Of a stretch of 64,000 bases of DNA, positions 54,545 to 64,000 are shown piece after piece (the stretch's first letter is position 1; every line of letters starts with the position of its first letter). The stretch comes from Alviniconcha marisindica (lineage: Eukaryota; Mollusca; Gastropoda; Provannidae). The notes under the pieces are model-generated. The model worked only from the letters and a program-made list of their open reading frames with translations, made no database searches and was not told where the DNA came from. A program made the position numbers and the translations under genes. The DNA is taken from contig JABMCL010000460.1 in assembly GCA_018857735.1 (NCBI GenBank), positions 401,501-465,500 of the forward strand, in the 5' to 3' direction.

Positions 54545-57410
54545 GCGTGTATATACATATTAACAGACTACGGGTTACATTGCCCCCCTCGTCCTGTATA
54601 CCAGGTGATTGAATGTTAACAGACCTATGGCAGTAGAGTAACATTGTCCCCCTTGTCCTGTAGTATGTGATTGAATGTTAACAGACCTAAGGCAGTAGAG
54701 TAACATTGTCCCCCTTGTCCTGTAGGATGTGTGATTGAATGTTAACAGACCTATGGCAGTAGAGTAACATTGTCCCCCTTGTCCTGTAGTATGTGATTGA
54801 ATGTTAACAGACCTACAGAAGTAGAGTAACATTGCCCCCCTCGTCCTGTATACCAGGTGATTGATTGTTAACAGACCTATGGCAGTAGAGTAACATTGTC
54901 CCCCTTGTCCTAGTATGTGATTGAATGTTAACAGACCTATGGCAGTAGAGTAACATTGTCCCCCTTGTCCTGTAGTATGTGATTGAATGTTAACAGACCT
55001 ACAGCAGTAGAGCAACATTGCCCCCCTCGTCCTGTATACCAGGTGATTGAATGTTAACAGACCTATGGCAGTAGAGTAACATTATCCCCCTTGTCCTGTA
55101 GTATGTGATTGAATGTTAACAGACCTACGGCAGTAGAGTAACATTGTCCCCCTTGTCCTGTAGTATGTGTGATTGAATGTTAACAGACCTATGGCAGTAA
55201 AGTTACATTGTCCTCCTTGTCCTGTAGTATGTGGGATGGAATATTAACAGATCTACGGCAGTGGAGTAACACTGTCCCCGTTGTCCTGTAGTATGTGATT
55301 GAATGTTAACAGACCTATGGCAGTAGAGTAACATTGTCCCCCTTGTCCTGTAGTATGTGATTGAATGTTAACAAACCTATGGCAATAGAGTAACATTGTC
55401 CCCCTAGTCCTGTATACAGTATGTGTGAAGAAATGTTAACAGACCTATGTCCATGACAGTAGGGTAACATTGTCCCCCTCCTCCTGTACACAGTATGTGT
55501 GAATAAATGTTAACAGACCTGTGGCAGCAGAGTGACACTGTCCCCTTCGTCCTGTAGTATGTGTGAATAAATGTTAACAGACCTATGGTAGTAGGGTAAC
55601 ACTGTGCCCCTTCTCCTTATTCTCAGTGTGTATGCATATTAACAAACCTACAGCAGTAGCTTCGTCACCCTCTCCCTTTGCTTAGTCTCAGTGCGTATGT
55701 ATGCTAACAACCCTACGGCAGTATGATAGCTAGGTCCCCCCTCTCCCTTTGCTTAGTCTCTGTGTGTATACATGTTAACAAACCTATGGCAATATGACAG
55801 CTTTGTCCCCCTTCTCCTTTTCCTGTCTCAGTGTGTATGTTAACAACCATATGGCAATAATGATAGCTTTGTCCCCCCTCTCCCTTTGCTTAGTCTCAGT
55901 GCGTATGCATGTTAACAAACCAATGGCAGTAGGATCGCATTGTCCATCTCATCCATTCCCTAAGACTCCCAGTGGTGCGCTCAGTGCGAATACATGCTAA
56001 CAGACCAATGGCAGCAGGTTAGCATCGTCCCCTCCTCCCTTTCTGTAGTCTGTGTGTGTACATGTTAACAAACCTATGGCACTACAATACCGTCATCCCC
56101 TTCCTTTTGCTTAGTATCAGTGTGAATGCACATTAACGTTAACAAATCTGTGGCAGTAGGGTAACACTGTCCCCTCCTCTTTCCCCTCAGTGTGTATGCA
56201 TGTTAACAGACCTATGGCAGTCAGGTAGCATTGCCTCCTCCTCCCTTTCACCTCAGTGTGAATGCAAGTTAACAGACCTATGGCAGTCAGGAAAGCATTG
56301 CCCCCTCCTCCCTTTCAGCTCAGTGTGAACGCATGTTAACAGACCTATGGCTGTAGGGTAACATTGTCCCCTCCTCCATTTCCTCAGCCTCAGTGTGCAT
56401 GTGTGTTAACAGACCTATGGCAGTAGGGTAACACTGCCCCCTCCTCCCTTTCGCCTCAGTGCGAATGGGTGTTAACAGACATATGGCAGTAGGGTAACAC
56501 TGTCCCCTCCTCCCTTTCCTCTGTCTCAGTGTGCATGCATTAACAGACCTATGGCAGTAGGGTAACATTGCCCCCTCTTCCCTTCAGTGTGAATGTGTGT
56601 TAACAGACACATGGCAGTAGGGTAACACTGTCCCCTCCTCCCTTTCACTTCAGTGCGAATGTGTGTTAACAGACGTATGGCAGTCAGGTAACACTGTCCC
56701 CTCTTCCCTTTCCTCAGTATAAGTGTGCATGTGTGTTAACAGATGTGTAGCAGTAGGGTAACATTGTCCCCTCCTCCCTTTCGCCTCAGTGCGAATGGGT
56801 GTTAACAGACATATGGCAGTAGGGTAACACTGTCCCCTCCTCCCTTTCCTGTCTCAGTGTGCATGCATTAACAGACCTATGGCAGTAGGGTAACATTGCC
56901 CCCTCTTCCCTTTCACTTCAGTGTGAATGTGTGTTAACAGACGTATGGCAGTCAGGTAACACTGTCCCCTCTTCCCTTTCCTCAGTCTCAGTGTGCATGC
57001 GTGTTAACAGATGTGTAGCAGTAGGGTAACACTGTCCCCTCTTCCCCTTCCTCAGTCTCAGTGTGCATGCGTGTTAACAGATGTGTAGCAGTAGGGTAAC
57101 ACTGTCCCCTCTTCCCCTTCCTTAGTCTCAGTGTGCATGCGTGTTAACAGATGTGTAGCAGTAGGGTAACACTGTCCCCTCTTCCCCTTCCTCAGTCTCA
57201 GTGTGCATGCGTGTTAACAGATGTGTAGCAGTAGGGTAACACTGTCCCCTCTTCCCCTTCCTTAGTCACAGTGTGCATGCGTGTTAACAGATGTGTAGCA
57301 GTAGGGTAACACTGTCCCCTCTTCCCCTTCCTCAGTCTCAGTGTGCATGCGTGTTAACAGATGTGTAGCAGTAGGGTAACACTGTCCCCTCTTCCCCTTC
57401 CTGTCTCAAG
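54545..57410. repeat. large 62- to 70-bp minisatellite around 'gttaacagacctatggcagt'
   Basis: A conserved core, gttaacagacctatggcagt, followed by agagtaacattgtccccc-type sequence, repeats about 45 times. Left copies are 62-64 bp ('cttgtcctgtagtatgtgattgaat' linker; for example 54611, 54673, 54737, 54799). Middle copies are diverged. Right copies are near-identical 70-bp units (57001, 57071, 57141, 57211, 57281, 57351) with a 'cttccccttcctcagtctca' linker. Confidence 0.96.
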
Positions 57411-59205
57411 TTTCACTGGCGGTGGCCTCAGCGTATGTGCATGTTACTGAACCTCTGAAGATTCCCATTTGCAACAATGTATACAAAATGCAAAACAATT
57501 CAAACAGTATTTTTCTATTATGTTTCACAAAACAATTAACTCCATCCAGCTCCCTCTTGCAAAGGCACAAATCTTTGATCATGTGCATGATTTTTTTTTT
57601 TTTTTTTTTTTTAAATGTTCAGGGTTTACAAAAACTCTTGCTTTTACATACACAGAGACCGTATTATAACTATTAACGAGGGCTGACAGCTAGAACTATG
57701 TATCTTTAGTGGAAATAAGAAGGGACATACTGGATTCCAGCAGTCAACCCTCATTTTTTACGGACTGTTAGGGACAGGGAACCCAGGACAGCCCCTTCGA
57801 CTTTCACACAGATCCTGAGCTCTGAATAATTACAGAACAGTGTTCATCTTTTCTTTAACTGCAGCTTCACTCACCAGATCCTCCGACAATCAGCATATAT
57901 TCACTGTGTAAGACCATAAAAAGATCACAAAAACAAGAAAACAAACAAAACAAAAAACAATCTCCACCTTTTCCTGTTATTAAGCTCTCCTCGAAAACAT
58001 CCAATTCCACTTTTGATTAGTTTCAAAACCACGTCTCATTCATTTCTGAGGTAGCATGGAAATATCAGTTCCATCGTATATCAACTTTAAACAAACGTCT
58101 CGTTTATTTTTTACACACACTCAGTCTTCTGTTTGCAAAATCAAAATCAAAATTCAAGGTACATGTCCAAAATTCAAGGTCCACGTCCATGTGTAGTTAC
58201 TGCTTCCAAAGACTGATCTTAGTGACAACCCCCACTCACTGACAGCCCGCATCAAGCCCACTGTATGCACAGTAGCTACCATTACATCCTCTTGCGGGTC
58301 GTCGCAAAGTCCTCCTCAAGTACTCCCCAGTGAAGATCATTTACAAAGACACCGGTACATGGCTCAGTTTAAACACAAGACCCTGAGAAGCTTCCTGCCC
58401 CTTCAAGGATCACCCAATCTACCTAAAACAAAACATCAACTATCCCATTAACATCTGTGCAGCATCTGTATTAATGAGTACAAGTAATGACATCTGGTTT
58501 CATACTCTTCATTCATCTAAAAACAACAATGAATCGAGACAAAGGAACCAAACTCTTGTATCAAATTATGTGAATCGCATTTTATAAAAACGAACAAGAC
58601 AGTGAAAAGAACAGTCTAACTCAGGTAGAGTACTATGTGTATTTCATCTTTAAAAAAGAAGAAGAAAAAAAAAGAAGAAGAAGAAGATTCATTCTTGGAG
58701 TTTAGCATCCTGTTAAAACCACGCAGGGCCACCTCAGAACATCTAAAACTCACCCAAAAACATACCAAACGACAGCGAAAAAACAGTCTAGCTCTAGGAC
58801 AGAGTTATGCTGTGTGAATTATGCTTCCTACCCAAGTAAAATGCGGCTGTTGGCATCATCTTTCTGTGGAACTAGGCAGTGGCAACTGTGTGGTTTACAA
58901 CGTCAACTACTTTCAAGCTGAACAACAACAGAGCAGTCATTGCCGCATCCTTTTTTGTTGTTGTTGTTGTTGTGCAAGTAAAACCAATATTGATCAAGTA
59001 CAGCTCTTTGTGAAAAGGCCCCAGAATAAATTGAAGAATCCAAAATGTATAAACCGTGTTTCAGTGATGCATCTTTGCATTGGTTTCAGGTGAACCATTT
59101 GCCCAAATGCCTGATCAAGTTCAGATCAAATTCACATATATTTACTGTTTCATACCAGATCACTACACATTTCAAAACACTTGTCATACGTAAAACTCCA
59201 CCCAA
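57411..59205. other. non-coding; SINE fragment at 57735-57830
   Basis: 'gttagggacagggaacccag' + 'gacagccccttcgactttcacacag' matches the SINE tail family in reverse. A poly-T of about 22 lies at 57591-57612 and an (AAG)n near 58655-58690. No exon is seen. Confidence 0.55.
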
Positions 59206-59207
59206 GA

Positions 59208-59540
59208 GAGTAGAAGGATATCTCGGCTGGTAGAGCGTCCGACTGAAAACACGGGCACAATACTGACATGGGTTTGATCCCCCCATGCAGCAAGGATTTT
59301 TTCTCCCAGTCAACTTTCAATGCAGACTCTCTTAGGAATTTTTCTCCCAGTCAACTTTTAGGGCAGACTCTCTTACAGTGTCCATACGGCCCCCACGTGC
59401 AAGCGCATGTATTAACGTCTGTGCGCATGTTAAAAATTCCAAAGACTGGCAGCCATACCATAGACACATGAAAATACTGCACACCGATAGAAATGGGTAG
59501 CACTGTTCTTGTGGCTGCTGTTCATTCATATTATATAATA
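59208..59540 (+). mobile_element. second tRNA-derived SINE family
   Basis: The head reads 'atctcggctggtagagcgtc' (A box) and, about 40 bases on, 'gggtttgatcccccc' (B box), a good internal Pol III promoter. The body has a small internal duplication (tttctcccagtcaactttyra...gcagactctctta at about 59299 and 59340) and ends in an AT-rich tail (attatataataaaa). It does not match the 39132 SINE. Confidence 0.82.
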
Positions 59541-59931
59541 AAATTAGACATACGTTCCAATAAGGCAGTCCCTACCACACTACCCTTGTGCACATGAAGT
59601 TAGGACAGCAGCAGATGCTGGTACCACCATTTCATGTAACTTTTCAATACATGCAAAAAAACTTTTTTCTTCTTTTTCTAACAGATATCATCAAGATTTT
59701 TTTTTAAAGAGAGTAAGATTACTGATTAGCTCATTCCAGTGCCATATGGCAGCATGCTGTACACATCAACATCATATCACTGACCAATTATCATCCCCTA
59801 CAAGCTTAAAAGAAAAAGAAACAAAAGCAGGGCCACACTTAAAAGCCTATCTTGTGGGGGAAAACAAAACAAACAAAAAACTTGGAAAGCAGACAGGAGA
59901 AACAAACATCACTGAAACCTTTCCTCAAAAG

Positions 59932-59991
<60 letters not shown>

Positions 59992-60764
59992 GAGGCAATG
60001 ATGCTCCCACCAAGCCAGGCACACATGTACCAAAGCGGGTGACGGTAACACCCAAACAAGCTGTGCTCTCTTCATTCTGTCCCATCAGTTTGTTGCACTG
60101 GAAATGTTCAGAAGTCTAAGACTAAAAACTAGTTTGTGCTGTACCACACAAGTGCCTGCCACCACAGGCAAACTGGACCCACGGCAGTCTCATTATCTTG
60201 TGCTGCTAGTGACCGCAACAACAGCCAGGAAGAATCTGTCGAGTGAAAATCAGGGCTTTTAACTATCCTCGTAAGAAAAAGGGAGGCGGGGGAGGTCACC
60301 ACACACTCTTCACAGTGTATATTCATTAACTAGGGGCTGGTAAGGTCACCACCCATATACTTTTGTATAACACAATGTCATCCAAACATAAAGCCTGCGT
60401 CAGTGTTAAACGTCGTAAAAAGGTTCTGTAAAAGTCATAAACTGGCTATGCTGAGTGGTCACTCGTCTAAAATCACATGTGCTCAAGAAGACTTGAGGAG
60501 ACTTGAAGATTCCCACAGGAGAATAGCGCTACATAAAAGTGATCAACATCAACAACATCCTATGTGGGACTTTGCAATCTTCATCAAATGATCAAAAACA
60601 GATAATCAAATTTCATCTCTCTGCTTAAAAATAAAAAATAAAACACTTTTAAATTAGACAGATTATTATGTAAACAGACAAAAAAAATGCATTAAGCCAT
60701 TGTGCAAATGGCAAAAGGCCGCTGTGTTATGAGTCTGTAACTGTGAAAGGTTTAGTTAAACTTG
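59541..60764. other. non-coding with (CA)n at 59934-59990
   Basis: A (CA)n of about 28 units. 'gaatagcgctacataaaagtgatcaa' near 60521-60545 is a dispersed-element end, also seen at about 7822-7840. No supported exon. Confidence 0.55.
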
Positions 60765-61043
60765 TAAGGGGAACCAAGCTGAAGACGCAAGTAGGCCTGA
60801 AAACAGAAAATGTGCAAACATTAACATCTGCATGCTTCATTTGGTTGCTCTATCAACATCTAAAGTACTCTTTTTTTCTTTTTTTTTGGCTTGGAATTTC
60901 AGCTCCACAGGCCGGCAGCCATGTTGATTCACTCTTCACCACTGAAGTGTAAAAAAAATGTTGGCTAGCGACATGTTTGATAGGTTTGCCAGGCAATGTC
61001 CACTTTTAGCCCTGTCGGTTTGCAGTCCTCAAATGGTATGAGA

Positions 61044-61099
<56 letters not shown>

Positions 61100-61481
61100 A
61101 GAATAACTTGAAGTATGCACTACATTGGCATATCCACATATCAGTTCATTTCGTGCTATACACAAAGACACACGCATCTTCAAACCATTTGAGGACAGTG
61201 AACCGACAGGACTAAAAATGGATATTGCTGTTTGCCACACATGACAGCAGTGTTTATGACATCACTGATACAGACACATGACAGCACTGTTTATGACATC
61301 ACTGCTGCATACTGCTGGGCACAAACTGGCAGCACTCGTGATTGTTTCCATGCTTTTCAATCATTTTTTTTTTTTTTTAACAAACAGGATGGCAACTGTG
61401 AAAAACAGCTCGGTGTACAGCATTTATTCCATTCGTCCTGATAGGGCCTGTGAGACTTCTTCGGTTTGGTTTCCCCTTTAA
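60765..61481. mobile_element. inverted-repeat element, copy 2, with internal (TG)n
   Basis: The left end taaggggaaccaagctgaag and the reverse complement of the right end taaaggggaaaccaaaccga form terminal inverted repeats. Internal blocks match copy 1 at 49222-49695. A (TG)n of about 26 units (61046-61097) and a tandem 'catgacagcactgtttatgaca' duplication lie inside. No coding capacity. Confidence 0.7.
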
Positions 61482-64000
61482 AATCTGTAGATATGTCAGC
61501 CTTTTCAATTTTTCAACATGTGCGAGGGGCGATGTCCTTGCATCACAACTTCTGAAGAGAAAAATGAGCTAAACATTCCAGGTAATTTTGGGTTTGCTGT
61601 AACTAAGTATTAGTGTATGCAGATTGCGAGAAAGGGGGCATATGTCTAAGAGTGTGTATGTGCGTGTGGTTCATGATTTAGAATTATTGAGATATGTTCT
61701 TCGTTGTGCGATCGAACGACAGCTTTAATTTCCCACTGGGATTAATAAAGTATATTGTTATTGTTAAAGTGGAATCAAACCTGGGTCTGTCTACTTACTG
61801 TTCCAGCAACTCACCACTCCGCCCAGCACCTTCACTGTTAATGTACAGGACACTAGTTACAACAGCCAGTCAAAGACCTTCCACTCCAACATGGTCCCTC
61901 TCAGAACAATTCTTTTTCTACAGAAACTGGATCCATAACTATACAATACATAATTATACTATTATTACACATGGCAGTACTTGTTATGAAAAATAAGAAG
62001 AAGAAAAACTCCCTGTACATTTAGAAGTTAATTCATCTTCACGAAACAAAATGTAACTACATTTGTGCGCACATCATCTGAAAATTAATTGGGCTGCCGT
62101 TGCTGCAAACACCAATTTTCCACAGATCTATGATTTTGGTTGGTGAGGGGTCCTAAGCACTGGGCGATGAAAATGAAATGTACCTCCATGCAGCAATCAT
62201 TCACAGGCATGCTTAACAACAGACTATATAATTATAAATATTTTAAAAAAAAACTCTAATAAAAACAAAATTACATTATCTTTATCATAGAACAGTGGGG
62301 GGGGGGGTGCAGTGGAACATGCTAAACAAAATGAATTGTTTAAAATTTGCCTTCACAATTAATACGAGTAGCACCATCAGTTTTTCTCCAACACACATTT
62401 ACCAGTCTGACACAGTCGAAGACATGCTTCAGGGCTACAATCAGTCAGAGTTAAAACATTAACAATAAAACTAATGACAGACTTTGTTTCCACAGCACAT
62501 ACCCTTAAAAGCTCTGCTTTGCAACAAACAAGGGGAAAGGGGGGAAAGTGTAACAATACACAGATGGTCTACACCGTTTCTCCACATGAACATGGAGAAC
62601 GACACAAAGATGCAACCCTTAATCTCACTCTTAACTGATACCAGACATCCCTCGAAAAAAGGATCGACTGGGACGAACGTCGCGCTTGTATGAAGAAAGG
62701 GGTATACTTGTGCACACATACATGGATTCATGCACCTGCAGTCAAACCCTCTCTCACAGCACACTACTTGCCTTTAGAGATCACAGTTTCACATTCAGTT
62801 TGTTTAGCCCCTGGGTGAATCACCCTGTCTTGATTTGTCGACAGTTCTGCCTGAAGATTAATATGCTAAAGGCGCAGTAGCGCTGGCTGACAGTGACTGG
62901 ACTTTCAGTGGGTGGGCTGGTTGTTTGACAATGACTGGGCAACACTGGACAATTTACAGCGCCACGTGATCAACTGCTTACTCTAGATAGAGTCAGAAGG
63001 CAGATCACGTCACTTCAGCTCAGCTTGCTGAGGGGACAGGAAGCTAGAAGAAAAGCAACAACAATGACTACACTGCTCTCACATGTCAGGCAGCCATGGT
63101 GGTAGCAGGCCAAGCATGCAAGGCTATACAAGACAGGTTTTAAAAAAAATAAAAAAAAAATAAAGCAGAAGAAAGAGCTGCATATGGTAGTGGGATACCA
63201 TGGGATCATAGCAAGATCTGGTCTAGATGTGTGAGGTATGTGTGTGTACACATGCATCATGTGTGTTTACATGCGCATGTGCACCCCTGTTTTGGGGTGT
63301 GTCTTTTTAAAATCGTGTCACACTCATAGTGAATGTGATGATCTAGTAAATCAGGGTGAAGCTTCACAATTGCCACAGCCACTTTCAGTCTGGAAATGGC
63401 ATTATCATAGAACTGACTGACATTTTCAGTTCAAGACTGCTGATTTTCCCTCTGGTCATTACTGTCAATCACGCAATAATATGACTGGCGTTGAGTTACA
63501 ACAACCAGGGCAGTGTGCAAGTAATTTCCGCCTGAAATTGTGTCACAGAAATGAAACTTAGTCTAACTCTTAAGTCTACAAAAAAGAACCATCAATAAAA
63601 AATATTTTTTATCTGCTTTGGTCTGGAACATGCTGAATCACAATAATTTGGCAACATGCTGTATTAAAATCATCACAATAATTTGGCAAAAAGACTGATC
63701 CAAGGAACAAAGAACACTTCCAACATGGGAGAGAGAAATTTCTAAATAATTCCAGAACACAAGTACAATGCAATCCAAAGCAGTCATAAAGTGATCTTTA
63801 TGGTACAAACAAGGGCAATACTGACAGTGTGTGTCAAAGCTGGCAGGCAAAGCATGCCAGGACAAATTACCAAAGTATCAAAAACACAAACATGCCCAAC
63901 AAAGGGTTGTACGTTTAACAATTAACAGTACATATCTTGTACAATCGGCATGATGCACAGAAATCTGTGGCAACAGAGTTCCGGAAAACCAAACAGAAAC
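61482..64000. other. non-coding, nothing recognised
   Basis: AT-rich sequence with a G run at 62297-62306. I see no supported exon, RNA gene or array on either strand. Confidence 0.45.

Noticed and set aside
54575..55018. 147-codon open frame on the minus strand
   Set aside because: Translation of the 62-bp minisatellite; the peptide repeats with the array.
59208..59285. Possible true tRNA gene
   Set aside because: A and B boxes are present but the arms do not fold as a tRNA and the sequence continues into a SINE body.

Overview
This is eukaryotic nuclear DNA. Coding sequence is split into short exons with GT-AG introns, most of the window is non-coding, and it is full of minisatellites, (CA/GT)n microsatellites, long G or C runs, tRNA-derived SINEs and foldback (MITE-like) elements. 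The repeat style (dispersed 'gaccttggcc...aaggtca' pieces, 'gcgctataaa...ttattatt' tails, SINE-rich introns) and the two recognisable genes suggest a marine invertebrate, most likely a lophotrochozoan such as a gastropod mollusc. That taxonomic call is an inference, not proven by the sequence.

Region 1 (about 1-9134, + strand) holds the 3' half of a two-pore channel gene, closest to TPC2 (TPCN2). Eight phase-compatible exons encode the second-domain S4 helix through the pore, S6 and C-terminus, and end at a TGA at 9132-9134. A 28-nt exon at 1368-1395 is a further candidate. The introns are unusual. Minisatellites repeatedly touch or copy exon boundaries: the pore exon is preceded by about 1.7 kb of tandem copies of its own 3' splice site plus the start of the exon, and an upstream exon has its end and 5' splice site duplicated.

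Region 2 (9135-23107) is intergenic or UTR: dispersed repeats, a decayed LINE-like reverse-transcriptase tail with an internal 39-bp amplification, a 557-bp foldback element with about 168-bp terminal inverted repeats, and dense microsatellites.

Region 3 (23108-35211, + strand) is a second gene that I reconstruct from three exons in matching phase (848 codons plus stop). Its large first exon carries a Crypton-type tyrosine-recombinase-derived domain (DUF3504, the QRICH1/ZMYM/KIAA1958 class) that lacks the distal catalytic motif, so it looks domesticated. The 8.35-kb first intron holds a diverged segmental duplication, a SINE and a 3.2-kb, 38-bp-unit satellite whose sequence looks badly broken or unpolished. 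Reading through the first donor gives an alternative short C-terminus.

Region 4 (35212-64000) has no coding exon I can support. It contains a probable 3' UTR with clustered AATAAA signals, two tRNA-headed SINEs, two copies of another inverted-repeat element, and at least seven minisatellite arrays, the largest covering 54.5-57.4 kb.

The two genes show no sign of acting together; they are simply neighbours on the same strand.
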